Shown one piece after another: positions 36,338 through 45,609 of a DNA stretch of 64,000 bases. Origin of the DNA: Flavobacterium panacis (GTDB taxonomy: Bacteria > Bacteroidota > Bacteroidia > Flavobacteriales > Flavobacteriaceae); assembly GCF_024649945.1 (NCBI RefSeq), contig NZ_JANKMS010000008.1:124001-188000 (forward strand), in the 5' to 3' direction. The notes beneath the pieces were generated by a model. The model did no database searches. It worked only from the letters and a program-made list of their open reading frames with translations, and was not told where the DNA came from. Numbering within the stretch: position 1 is the first letter of the stretch; the number at the start of each line of letters is the position of its first letter. A program made the translations under genes and the position numbers.

Positions 36338-37741
36338 TTAGATTTCGGCTGCTACAGGCAGTTTTCCGTGTTTTATCGCTTCTAACATTTTATTATAATC
36401 CGATTCGTTTTGATCGCCATATAAAATGGAAAATTGAGAAATCGCGTCAGCAAATTCATCTGTATCTCCAATATATCCTGAAATTATCGAAGGATCTCCC
36501 GAACGTGCATGAGCTCTTGCAAGTGCCCATCCGCAAGCTTTGGCATAATCTGCCATATTTTTGGGTTTCATAACTTCGAGAATTGGTTTTATTTTCGCAT
36601 CTCTAAGTTGTCGAATGTAAAAGAACTTATTGTTGCTGTCGTTTGTCCAGCCCAGAAACAGATCTGATGCTGACTGCATAAGCTTTTGTCCCATAATAAT
36701 ACGTTCGCCCTGATGTGTGTATTTGCCTTTAATTTTTACATTTTCTTCTAGCACGCTTTTTCTCGCTTCTTTAAACTGTAAAAAAATAGGTTCTCCAGTT
36801 GCAGACATTAATAAGCTAATACCACAAAGAGTTCCAACACTTCCTACACCAACCACTTTTATGACTACATCATGAATCATGTATCTGCTTAATAAAACCT
36901 GTTTATCTTCTGAAAGTGACTCCACATATCTTTTATGGATTATTTCGCCTTCTTTGGCAATTTGCTTTTCAAGTTCTCCACTAGGATGAAATATTAAAGG
37001 TGGATCGTCTTTGATACGTGCTCTGGCTCCATCAAAATAAGTCATCTTTGCAAATTCCTTTTCATGAGCTGTATATTCTGATGCTTTTTTTATTCTCTTT
37101 TGATCAAATTCCTTCAACTCTTTGTCGTGACCTAATTCAATCAGCTCTGCAAAATCAATATCTGCATACCAAATTTGAAGCGCCGATAATTTACTGTAAT
37201 CCAACATATGTCGTTTGTAACTGTCGGCAACATGCCAAGCAAATTGTTTACAGTTTTTATTGGAGAATTTTCTCCATTGTCCTGCAATTACAAAACTTGC
37301 TGCTAATCTTTTTACATCCCATTCCCAAGGTCCCGGAAAAGTTTCATCAAAATCATTTATATCAAAAACCAATTTACGTTCAGGTGTTGCAAAACCTCCA
37401 AAATTCATTAGGTGACAATCGCCGCAAAGCTGAAGGTTTATTCCCGAAACAGGAGTATGAGCTAAATCTGCTGCCATAATAGCGGCAGCTCCTCTATAAA
37501 ATGAAAAAGGCGATTCCATCATTCTTCTGTATCGAATCGGCAAGAGACTTTCAACTCTTCCAACACTTGTTTGAATCAAAATAGCAACAGGATCTTTTCG
37601 GTTTTTAAAAGAATTCCATTCCTGATGTGAGGCTAAAGGCGTTTTCTTTCTGATTGACATACCTTTTTCATAGCGTTCTGCTTTTGACGCTATCGGATCA
37701 AAAAAAATTTCATCTGTATGTTTGGATTTGTCAGTCATCAT
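36338..37741 (-). CDS. DUF2252 family protein
   Basis: A 467-residue cytosolic protein with protein-kinase-like motifs: GDCHLMNFGGF (catalytic-loop-like HxxN) and VFDINDFDETFPGPWEWDVKR (DFD metal site). DUF2252 belongs to the aminoglycoside/HipA-like kinase-fold group; substrates are not known. It is last of a five-gene same-strand set starting with the sulfatase, 29 bases after the DUF1254 gene. Confidence 0.9.
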   Translation of the reverse strand: MMTDKSKHTDEIFFDPIASKAERYEKGMSIRKKTPLASHQEWNSFKNRKDPVAILIQTSVGRVESLLPIRYRRMMESPFSFYRGAAAIMAADLAHTPVSGINLQLCGDCHLMNFGGFATPERKLVFDINDFDETFPGPWEWDVKRLAASFVIAGQWRKFSNKNCKQFAWHVADSYKRHMLDYSKLSALQIWYADIDFAELIELGHDKELKEFDQKRIKKASEYTAHEKEFAKMTYFDGARARIKDDPPLIFHPSGELEKQIAKEGEIIHKRYVESLSEDKQVLLSRYMIHDVVIKVVGVGSVGTLCGISLLMSATGEPIFLQFKEARKSVLEENVKIKGKYTHQGERIIMGQKLMQSASDLFLGWTNDSNNKFFYIRQLRDAKIKPILEVMKPKNMADYAKACGWALARAHARSGDPSIISGYIGDTDEFADAISQFSILYGDQNESDYNKMLEAIKHGKLPVAAEI

Positions 37742-37770
37742 TTAAATTTTAGCACACAAATTTGGTAAAT

Positions 37771-39240
37771 CTATTTAACCTCTTTTACATCATCCATTTT
37801 CCAGCTTTTATTGAAATAAGCTTCTGTGGGTCCGTAAAAACGCATATAAACAAACCAATGTTTCCCCGGAATAGTCTGAACCCAGTTTTTCTCTTTTCCG
37901 GCTGGAGCTTTTGGTCCAAAATATAAATCAACCGATCCATCAGTGTTTTTTATAAGATCTTTACGTGAAGACAAATCAGCATTTTTCTGCTTATTATCAA
38001 TCAGACAGCGTGTTGCAATATCATATACCGAAATCGACCAGAAATTAACTGCCGGTGGATTTGCTGGAACATTCAACGTGTAATTCTTAGCTCCGTCAAG
38101 CCAGTTTCCTTGGTTGTCTGTATAAGTTCCTAGATACGCCTGACCAACATTTGGTGTTTTCGAAATCATAGCTTTAGAATAGGTGACTGCTTCGTAGAAA
38201 TAAGCTGCTCTTTCAAAGAACTCATCATAATTGTCTGCTCGCTGCGATGGATCTTTCATCAGCAATACATAATCCCAATTTTTGTTCGGCCAGTGTTTTA
38301 CATCCTTAAAACGTTTACTAAAAGAATTTACCATTGCCATTTGCTGTCCTTTCTCTGCTGCAGCAATTAATATTTTCTTCTGACGTTCGTCTGGCGCAAA
38401 AGGTTTTCCTTTTTCTATTCCTAAATTTTTAAGCCAAGACATAAAAAAACGATCTCTTTCTTCTACTGGTTCTTCTTGTAAAATGGCATGAAGACGTTCC
38501 CAATAGGTAATTCCTGTTGGTTGAATACCATACCATTTTTTCCCGACAGGCGGACTAATTACTTTTGTCGGCACTGGATTGGCACGTTTAGCATAAGGAT
38601 AAATTTTTACCTGTTTTAATAATGTTTCTGTCATTTTAGGATCAGGATCTAAAGCTCTAAAACCGAAAAAATTGTTTACCGTATTGCATCGTACAATAAA
38701 ATAGCCATCTGCTTTAAAGTCTTTTATTGTTGGAGGAACTAAAACATATTTACCACCTTTTCCTTTATCTGGTCCCATTTCCCCTATTGTCTCTTGTTCG
38801 CGTTGCCAAAAATCGGCTAAACCTCCAGCAGTATGTCCTGCAGGCATTTCGATTACTGTCGGACCATTTGCAGCAAGATCAATAAAAGTGATGATATAAG
38901 GCGTCGTTGCATTTCCTGTCAGAATTCCTAAACGATCATTGTAGGTGTTATACAAAACCAGATCATTACTGGTTGCATTAAAAGTTGTATACTGAATATG
39001 CTGCCATTCGGCGAAAACCATAAGAGGTAATCCCCATAAATAACACTGGGTCGCCTGTTGAAAATCCATCTCATCAAATAATGTCGAAACAGATTCTTTT
39101 GAAGGCAGTTCACCATCCATTTTCACTGTACTTTCATTGTTTGAAACTGCTTTGTTTTCAGCAACAACAGCCTCTTTTTTACATCCAATATTTAATAGTA
39201 AAGAAACAATTCCAAAAAAAATTATATATCTCTTTTTCAT
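37771..39240 (-). CDS. DUF1254/DUF1214 lipoprotein
   Basis: A 489-residue lipoprotein (LLLNIGCKKE, lipid cysteine near residue 20). The N-terminal DUF1254 domain (QCYLWGLPLMVFAEWQ, then VIEMPAGHTAGGLADFW) and a C-terminal DUF1214 domain (NPPAVNFWSISVYD, then YFGPKAPAGKEKNWVQTIPG) are both clear. The biochemical function is unknown. These proteins often lie beside sulfatases and barrel proteins, as here. Confidence 0.92.
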   Translation of the reverse strand: MKKRYIIFFGIVSLLLNIGCKKEAVVAENKAVSNNESTVKMDGELPSKESVSTLFDEMDFQQATQCYLWGLPLMVFAEWQHIQYTTFNATSNDLVLYNTYNDRLGILTGNATTPYIITFIDLAANGPTVIEMPAGHTAGGLADFWQREQETIGEMGPDKGKGGKYVLVPPTIKDFKADGYFIVRCNTVNNFFGFRALDPDPKMTETLLKQVKIYPYAKRANPVPTKVISPPVGKKWYGIQPTGITYWERLHAILQEEPVEERDRFFMSWLKNLGIEKGKPFAPDERQKKILIAAAEKGQQMAMVNSFSKRFKDVKHWPNKNWDYVLLMKDPSQRADNYDEFFERAAYFYEAVTYSKAMISKTPNVGQAYLGTYTDNQGNWLDGAKNYTLNVPANPPAVNFWSISVYDIATRCLIDNKQKNADLSSRKDLIKNTDGSVDLYFGPKAPAGKEKNWVQTIPGKHWFVYMRFYGPTEAYFNKSWKMDDVKEVK

Positions 39241-39277
39241 AAGCTATATTCATTAAACTCGTTCTTATTAGACCTTT

Positions 39278-40099
39278 TTATGAACCTGGAAATACAAATG
39301 CAATGACAGCTCTTAAGCCCCAATCTGGTCTTATAGATTCATGACCTACAATTGGAATCAACGGCTGTACAGAAAACTGGACAACCTGATCTCCGAATTT
39401 TGTTATTCCGCCCATTGTAGGATTTAGAGAAATTAATGTTGTATTTCCTTCCCAATTTTGAGTAATCTCAGCATTCACACCCCAAGATGCTCCGCTTTTA
39501 TAGCTGTGAGATAAAAATATCTGCGTATAAAAACTATTGAAATCTGCTCGATCATTAGCTCCAACGACAGACCAGATTTGATTCGCTATGAAACCTACTG
39601 AAAGTCCTTTTCCCTGATGCATAACTAAAACACTGGGACCAACTCCAAATTTTTCTGTTCCGAGAAATTTTTCTGTGGCTGTTGGAACCAAAAATGCAGG
39701 TCCAATTCCGTAAATAAGTTTTTTACTTTTAGGAGCAAAAAATGCGGTTACAGTAGCATCACTCAAACCAAATTCGTGTGTATTCAATCCAGTAATATTT
39801 CTTTGATCAACAACCGGAAGAATATAACGCGTGATCAAATTGAGATTATCACTTAATTTGAAAGGAACAACTGGCTGTATATTAATAGTATATTTAACGC
39901 CATTATAAGGGCCAATACCATAATTTAAATTATTCTGTAATGGAACACTGATTAAGCTCGCCACAGGGTTTGCTAATTTATCTGCCAATTCTTGAGCACT
40001 GTTTCCCGGCTTTTCTGCTGCTTCCTGCGCATAAAAGCTAAAGCCTGAAAATGAAAACATTGTAAACAAAAGGAACCTGGTGATGTTATATAGTTTCAT
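39278..40099 (-). CDS. Outer-membrane beta-barrel protein (neuromedin U/transporter-like)
   Basis: The start is placed at the ATG at 40099, which begins a clean signal peptide (MKLYNITRFLLFTMFSFSGF). The frame is open to 40153, but the added 18 residues are charged. The 273-residue product has many amphipathic strands (VQFSVQPLIPIVGHESIRPD) and ends in an aromatic strand. It is similar in character to barrels next to DUF1254 genes. Function unknown. Confidence 0.78.
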   Translation of the reverse strand: MKLYNITRFLLFTMFSFSGFSFYAQEAAEKPGNSAQELADKLANPVASLISVPLQNNLNYGIGPYNGVKYTINIQPVVPFKLSDNLNLITRYILPVVDQRNITGLNTHEFGLSDATVTAFFAPKSKKLIYGIGPAFLVPTATEKFLGTEKFGVGPSVLVMHQGKGLSVGFIANQIWSVVGANDRADFNSFYTQIFLSHSYKSGASWGVNAEITQNWEGNTTLISLNPTMGGITKFGDQVVQFSVQPLIPIVGHESIRPDWGLRAVIAFVFPGS

Positions 40100-40204
40100 A
40101 GGTTTTTCATTTAAAAATTTATCATTAGACATTTTAAAATCAAAATGAAACAACCAACCAATAAAGTTGTTTCACTTTAATTTTAACTAACTAACTCAAC
40201 CTAA

Positions 40205-41221
40205 TTAATGATCTGAAAAAACTTTTTTCCAGTCTTTCTTCATGTCAATAACATGCCATTTGTTTTTTGCAGCGGCATTTAATGAAGCATTATCTTTTTC
40301 CTGATAACTAAATTCTCTTATCGAATCGTTATGATTTACCAACAATTGAAAGGATGGATATTTATTTCCCTGCGAATATGTTAGCATGGCAATATCTCCC
40401 GCACCGCCTTCGTTTCCACAGGCAAAAACTGGACGCTGACCGATATGCAACTGTATACTAACCGGTTTTCCTTCTTTATCATTAAAATGATTTAAAGCAG
40501 CTTCTCTTTCTACTACATTTTTAGCTCCATCATATTTATATTTGAAAGAAGTACCGACTACCTGATTTTTTGGAATTCCGTAAAAATCCTGAGCTATTCC
40601 TCTCACCACTTCTATAGTTCCGCCTGTAACGATAAAAGTTTTAAATCCGTTGGCACGGAGATAATTTAGCAGTTCTAATTGAGGTTGATAGCGTATTTGT
40701 TTTAGAGAAACATTTTTACCCGGATATTGGGCATCTTTATAAAACGCTGCAACCGATGCTTCAAACTCATCTTCGGTCATTCCGGTATGTGTTGCAGCAA
40801 CGAGTTCTATCAATGCCTTATCACCTCCTTTTTCAAAGAACGTTTTATCTTTTTCAATTACAGCTTTAAAAGGTTGTTTTTTAGCTAATTCAGGTTTAGC
40901 TTCAACCATTTTTTTTACTCTGTAAAAAGCAAAAAGTTCTTGTACGTAGGGTTTTTCAGCCCATAAAGTACCGTCATTATCAAAAGTCGCAATTCTGTAT
41001 TCTTCTGGAATAAAGTCAGGACTTCCTTTTTTGGTTACTTTTTCTACGTAAGCAATAATGTCACTTTTTAAAGTTCCATCATTCCAGCTCGGTAACGGAT
41101 CACCGCTTATATTAGTTTCGGTTTGTTTAGTATCTGTTGTCGGAGTAGTCGACGTATCAGATTTTTTACAAGAAAGAAAAAACAAAACTACAAACGGTAA
41201 AAAAAGTATTCTTTTACTCAT
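40205..41221 (-). CDS. HAD-superfamily hydrolase lipoprotein
   Basis: A 338-residue lipoprotein (VLFFLSCKKSD). The HAD nucleophile motif is IATFDNDGTLWAE (DxDGT), with FIVTGGT as motif II and CGNEGGAGDIAML as the acidic motif. It resembles phosphoserine-phosphatase-type phosphatases, but works outside the cytoplasm. Co-transcribed with the sulfatase (61 bases). Confidence 0.88.
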   Translation of the reverse strand: MSKRILFLPFVVLFFLSCKKSDTSTTPTTDTKQTETNISGDPLPSWNDGTLKSDIIAYVEKVTKKGSPDFIPEEYRIATFDNDGTLWAEKPYVQELFAFYRVKKMVEAKPELAKKQPFKAVIEKDKTFFEKGGDKALIELVAATHTGMTEDEFEASVAAFYKDAQYPGKNVSLKQIRYQPQLELLNYLRANGFKTFIVTGGTIEVVRGIAQDFYGIPKNQVVGTSFKYKYDGAKNVVEREAALNHFNDKEGKPVSIQLHIGQRPVFACGNEGGAGDIAMLTYSQGNKYPSFQLLVNHNDSIREFSYQEKDNASLNAAAKNKWHVIDMKKDWKKVFSDH

Positions 41222-41282
41222 GGTATTTCATTTTTTAAGAAAGAGATCCAGACTCTTCAATCTGAATCTCTTCTTTGATTAT

Positions 41283-42953
41283 TTATTTTTTCTTTTTCGA
41301 AGCTGCCACTTCTTCTTCTACTTTTGGTAAAATATTCTTTTCAACATATTGCTGTGTTTTAATACTTTGCAAGGTTTGATTAAGTATTGTTGTTGGATTA
41401 AAACTTGGCGGGAATGAACGTGGTGGATATGCTTTAAATGATTCTGCAAAAACAAATACATCATTCATTGCACCGTAAACACCACCAACATGATCTATCA
41501 ACCAATCCCAATAAGTGTTAGAGGTAAAATCGGCTCTTTCATATGGATCCTGATACAAATTGAATATTTTTTGCAAACGAAGTTCCGTAAAAGGCTCTGC
41601 CCAAACTCCCATTGTTCCTGCTAAACGTTGTTCTGCAAAAACAAATTTATAATCACCTTTACGCATACCAACTAACAGTCCATCATCATCAGAATAAAAG
41701 AATTTCTCTCTATGACTTTTTCCTCCTTTTAATAAATCTGTCTGATCAAACCCATCTAAATGTACTTTATAGGTTTTACCGTTGGCATTATAGCCTTTCA
41801 ATAATTTATTAATGATATCAGGTTCTCCAGCTGCAGTTGCAAAAGTTGGAATCCAATCGTTATGGCTCATTAACTCTGTAGTTATCGTTCCTGGTTTAAT
41901 TACGCCTGGCCAACGTACAATACAAGGAACACGAAAAGCACCTTCCCAGTTTGTATTTTTCTCAGAACGGAAAGAAGTCATAGCTCCATCTGGCCATGTG
42001 TTCATGTGAGGTCCATTATCTGTAGAATAAACCACAATGGTATTGTCTGCAATTCCTAGATCGTCAAGTGTTTTTAAAATACTTCCAATAGTTTCATCAT
42101 GTTCGATCATACCATCAATGTATTCACTATCTCCATGTTTGTAACGCCCTCTATGTTCTGCTCTTACGTGCGTACGAAGGTGCATACGAGTAGCATTAAA
42201 CCAACAGAAAAATGGTTTTCCTGCAGCGTTTTGTCTCTTGATAAAATCAATTGCAGCAGCGGAAGTCTCATCATCTACTGTTTCCATTCTTTTTTTAGTA
42301 AGCGCTCCAGTATCTTCAATTTTTTGTTTTCCGACTCTTCCAAAACGAGGATCAGTAGTAGCATCATCTACATTTGTAGCTGTACATTTTAATACTCCTC
42401 TTGGTCCAAATTTTTTCAAATATTCTGGTTCTTTTGGATAATCTGGCAATTCTGGTTCTTCTTCAGCATTTAAATGGTACAAATTCCCAAAGAATTCATC
42501 AAAACCATTTACTGTTGGCAAACTTTCATTACGGTCACCAACGTGGTTTTTACCAAATTGTCCTGTTGCATAACCCAAACTTTTCATGATTCCTCCTATT
42601 GAAGGATCCAACTGGCTCATTCCCATTGGAGCTCCTGGAAAACCTACTTTTGTAAGTCCAGTACGAATACCATGCTGACCTGTTAAAAAGGCTGCACGTC
42701 CTGCAGTACAGCTTTGTTCTCCATAATAATGTAGGAAACGCATTCCTTCATTAGCTAAACGATCAATATTGGGTGTCGTATATCCCATAAGTCCATCACT
42801 ATAAGCACTAATATTAGTAATTCCAATGTCATCACCCCAAAGTACCAGAATATTTGGCTTTTTTTGTGCCGTAACAGAAACTCCAGAAAAAAATAGTAAC
42901 ACTAATACCGTCAAGGTATTCGTAAATCCGCATTTTAGTTTGATTTGTTTCAT
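41283..42953 (-). CDS. Exported arylsulfatase
   Basis: A 556-residue sulfatase with a signal peptide (ending VSVTAQ). The sulfatase signature SCTAGRAAFLTGQ has C82 and R86 of CxAxR, so C82 would become formylglycine. The metal-site motif VLWGDDIG is at 38-45 and STDNGPHMNTWPDG lies further on. It hydrolyses sulfate esters of an unknown substrate. A maturase is needed, and none is in this window. The stretch behind it to 43556 holds palindromes. Confidence 0.94.
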   Translation of the reverse strand: MKQIKLKCGFTNTLTVLVLLFFSGVSVTAQKKPNILVLWGDDIGITNISAYSDGLMGYTTPNIDRLANEGMRFLHYYGEQSCTAGRAAFLTGQHGIRTGLTKVGFPGAPMGMSQLDPSIGGIMKSLGYATGQFGKNHVGDRNESLPTVNGFDEFFGNLYHLNAEEEPELPDYPKEPEYLKKFGPRGVLKCTATNVDDATTDPRFGRVGKQKIEDTGALTKKRMETVDDETSAAAIDFIKRQNAAGKPFFCWFNATRMHLRTHVRAEHRGRYKHGDSEYIDGMIEHDETIGSILKTLDDLGIADNTIVVYSTDNGPHMNTWPDGAMTSFRSEKNTNWEGAFRVPCIVRWPGVIKPGTITTELMSHNDWIPTFATAAGEPDIINKLLKGYNANGKTYKVHLDGFDQTDLLKGGKSHREKFFYSDDDGLLVGMRKGDYKFVFAEQRLAGTMGVWAEPFTELRLQKIFNLYQDPYERADFTSNTYWDWLIDHVGGVYGAMNDVFVFAESFKAYPPRSFPPSFNPTTILNQTLQSIKTQQYVEKNILPKVEEEVAASKKKK

Positions 42954-43181
42954 GATAAAAAAATTCGTTAATGATTCTTGTTATGTATGAGTTGTATTAA
43001 ATCCAAAAAACAAATGGGAAATAGGTAAGCTTAAAAAGATGCTCGATTTGGAGTGTCGTCTTTTGATGTGTTTCAAATTCTTTTTAAATTAAAATCTGAA
43101 ACAAAAAAATTTTAACTTTTTCTTAAGCTTCTCAAAATTAACTAATAAAAGAGCGAACAATTGTGTTTATTCGGCACGAGC

Positions 43182-43207
43182 TTGTTTCATTTTATAAAAT
43201 GAAACAA
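43182..43207. promoter_or_regulatory. Perfect 26-bp palindrome with repeated half-site TAAAATGAAACA
   Basis: ttgtttcattttataaaatg plus aaacaa reads the same on both strands. The half-site TAAAATGAAACA recurs exactly at 43245-43256 and 43367-43378. It fits a homodimeric repressor or activator site about 230 bases before the sulfatase start. Confidence 0.7.
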
Positions 43208-43222
43208 CAAAATTTGAGGATT

Positions 43223-43239
43223 TGCAACATCATGTTGCA
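43223..43239. promoter_or_regulatory. 17-bp palindrome TGCAACATcATGTTGCA
   Basis: Perfect 8-base arms around one C, 15 bases from the first palindrome. A second, different operator-like site. Confidence 0.55.
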
Positions 43240-43504
43240 TTTTTTAAAATGAAACAGTCTTAAATGTAAGAAAATTAAGCACTTATGCTTTTTGGATTGT
43301 TTTCGAAAAACGGAATTGAAAATTGAAATAATATATTTTTTGAATAGTTACTTCCAAAAAATATAGTAAAATGAAACATGATTTTGATCTTTTCAAGATA
43401 AACAACGATCAAATTATCAAGATGTTGGCTTATAGCAGCAACAAGAACAGACGGAATTTTTCATTATGAAGGCAAAAAGTAGAATTCCGAAAGAGTTATT
43501 AAAC

Positions 43505-43539
43505 AAAAAAGCCACTTAAAAAAATTAAGTGGCTTTTTT
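43505..43539. terminator. Terminator downstream of pyk
   Basis: Stem aaaaaagccacttaa/ttaagtggctttttt with T and A runs on both sides, just after the pyk stop. Confidence 0.9.
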
Positions 43540-43556
43540 GAATTTATTAAAAAATG

Positions 43557-44990
43557 TTAGTCGATTTGAGAAACTCTCATCGTATTAACCATTCCTTTAT
43601 CTTTGATTGGCATTGCAGCAAGATTAATCAAGTAATCTCCTTTTTGTGCATATCCTTTTTCAACAGCAATTTGATTTACATCTGTTACAGTATCATCTGT
43701 ACTTTCTTCATTATCATAGTAGAAAGATTTAACTCCCCATAATAAATTCAATTGTGTTAAGATTCTTCTGTTTGAAGTAAATACTAAAATATGAGCTGAA
43801 GATGGTCTCCAAGCCGAAATTTGGAAAGCAGTATAACCGCTATTTGTTAAAGTACAAATTGCTTTAGCTTCGATTTCATTTGCTAATAAAGCAGCTTGGT
43901 GGCAAACAGTTTTAGTAACAAAACGGTTTGTTTTGATCTGTGGCGTATTTTGTGGAACCTGAATAAGTGGTGAATTCTCAACAGCCTCACAAATTTGTGC
44001 CATTCTTTGAATTACTTGTACTGGGTAATTTCCAGTTGCAGTTTCTCCAGACAACATTACAGCATCTGCACCATCCATTACTGAGTTAGCAACGTCATTT
44101 ACTTCTGCTCTTGTTGGAGTTAAACTTGTAATCATTGTTTCCATCATTTGTGTAGCAACGATAACTGGGATTCTAGCCGTTTTAGCTCTTCTGATCAAGT
44201 CTTTTTGAACTAATGGTACTTCGTGAGCAGGAAGTTCAACACCAAGATCTCCACGAGCAACCATTAAACCATCGCAATATGCTACAATTTTATCCATGTT
44301 CTCTAGAGCTTCTGGCATTTCAATTTTAGCAATAATTGGAATTTTTACATCTGAATGCTTCGCGATTAATTCTTGTAAATCTTGTAAATCGCGTGGCGTT
44401 TTCACGAACGAAAGTGCGATCCAGTCTACTTTTTGCTCAATTGCGAAAATCGCATCAGCAATATCTTTTTCTGTTAAAGCTGGTAAAGAGATTTTAGTGT
44501 TTGGAAGATTAACTCCTTTTTTAGATTTTAATTCTCCACCTTGAATAACTTTAGCAACAACTTCTGATTTTTTATCTGTAGAAACAATTTCAAAAATAAG
44601 TTTACCGTCATCAAGCAAAATACGCTCTCCAACATTAACATCATTTGGGAAATTTTGATATTTCATGAATGCTTTTTTTGCATTTCCGATAATATCTTCT
44701 GCTGTTGTAAAAGTGATTTCATCACCATCATGTACAACAGTACCTTCTTCCATTACTCCAACTCTAAGTTTTGGTCCTTGCAAATCTCCAAGAATTGCTG
44801 TTGTATAACCAAACTCTTCGTTTAAGCCTCTAATAATATCGATTTTTTCTTTTACTCCTTCGTAATCTGCATGCGAAAAATTGATTCTAAACACATTAAC
44901 ACCTGCTTCGATCATATCTTTAATGATCTCTCTTGTACTACAAGCGGGGCCAAGTGTAGCAACAATTTTGGTTTTCTTGTTTGTTAGCAT
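43557..44990 (-). CDS. pyk: Pyruvate kinase
   Basis: Glycolytic enzyme: phosphoenolpyruvate + ADP to pyruvate + ATP. 477 residues, normal length. It begins KTKIVATLGPACSTREIIKDM. IPIIAKIEMPEALENM and DGLMVARGDLGVELP form the active site, and VMDGADAVMLSGETATGNYP follows. It is last of the run acpP-fabF-rnc-IPExxxVDY-pyk. Confidence 0.97.
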   Translation of the reverse strand: MLTNKKTKIVATLGPACSTREIIKDMIEAGVNVFRINFSHADYEGVKEKIDIIRGLNEEFGYTTAILGDLQGPKLRVGVMEEGTVVHDGDEITFTTAEDIIGNAKKAFMKYQNFPNDVNVGERILLDDGKLIFEIVSTDKKSEVVAKVIQGGELKSKKGVNLPNTKISLPALTEKDIADAIFAIEQKVDWIALSFVKTPRDLQDLQELIAKHSDVKIPIIAKIEMPEALENMDKIVAYCDGLMVARGDLGVELPAHEVPLVQKDLIRRAKTARIPVIVATQMMETMITSLTPTRAEVNDVANSVMDGADAVMLSGETATGNYPVQVIQRMAQICEAVENSPLIQVPQNTPQIKTNRFVTKTVCHQAALLANEIEAKAICTLTNSGYTAFQISAWRPSSAHILVFTSNRRILTQLNLLWGVKSFYYDNEESTDDTVTDVNQIAVEKGYAQKGDYLINLAAMPIKDKGMVNTMRVSQID

Positions 44991-44995
44991 TTTTT

Positions 44996-45499
44996 TTAAA
45001 AAATTAGATTGTTTTTTGATTTTATATTGTCCGTATCGACAGCATAAATAGCTGCAATACTTTCTATTGTTTTTAATTTTTGTTGAATTTCTGAAAAATT
45101 AAGCGCCTCTTCGCTATTATCAATTTTCAGGAAAAAATCGACTTTTTTAAATTCAGGAAGTAAATGAATTGTTGTCGAAACCTCACTTGTTTCATTAGAA
45201 AACAAATTCTGAAAATCATTTGTACTCACAGAAATGATTTCATTTTTATTCTGAATTAAATTCCAGGAAACAGCTTTTTCTTCATCATAATAATAGAATC
45301 TCGAAAAATTTGCTTCACCTTCCTTAGTTTGAGCATGGATCTCGTTTTTGCTCTTACTTAAGTTTATCGGAAGGTTTTTATTTATAAAATAGGCTAATCT
45401 GTAATCTTCTAATGAAGTATGAATTGCCATTAAATAATAATCAATCTCGTCAAATTCGTCTAAATCCAATCTATGAATAGCCATGTCTTGAAAAATCAA
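44996..45499 (-). CDS. IPExxxVDY family protein
   Basis: A 167-residue protein with the flavobacterial family motif in the form LLPEFKKVDFFLKI (LPExxxVDF). It is 5 bases upstream of pyk and about 110 bases after rnc, the usual place of this family. Function unknown. Confidence 0.85.
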   Translation of the reverse strand: MIFQDMAIHRLDLDEFDEIDYYLMAIHTSLEDYRLAYFINKNLPINLSKSKNEIHAQTKEGEANFSRFYYYDEEKAVSWNLIQNKNEIISVSTNDFQNLFSNETSEVSTTIHLLPEFKKVDFFLKIDNSEEALNFSEIQQKLKTIESIAAIYAVDTDNIKSKNNLIF

Positions 45500-45609
45500 G
45501 TTGTAAATATACTATTTCTAAACGGAGCTTCAACAGTTATGACATGGTTGTTTTGTTAAATTATAAACGAAAACGTTATAGCATTGTGATACTTACAACA
45601 TTTTTGTAA

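Larger units (their letters stand above)
42954..43556. other. 603-base gap upstream of the sulfatase gene
   Basis: Holds the 26-bp palindrome (43182-43207), a second palindrome (43223-43239), two further half-sites and the terminator at 43505-43539. A 32-residue reading frame at 43371-43469 starts at one half-site and is not credible. No other gene. Confidence 0.6.

Noticed and set aside
31854..42953. Polysaccharide utilization locus
   Set aside because: No SusC/SusD pair, glycoside hydrolase or hybrid two-component regulator accompanies the sulfatase.
43171..43187. Sigma-54-like CGGCACGAGCTTG
   Set aside because: The GG-to-GC spacing is off by one and the -12 element is poor; it also points away from the sulfatase gene.
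43371..43469. 32-residue reading frame (MKHDFDLFKINNDQ...) in the gap before the sulfatase
   Set aside because: It begins inside an operator-like half-site, has no recognisable composition or partner and no promoter box; more likely chance.
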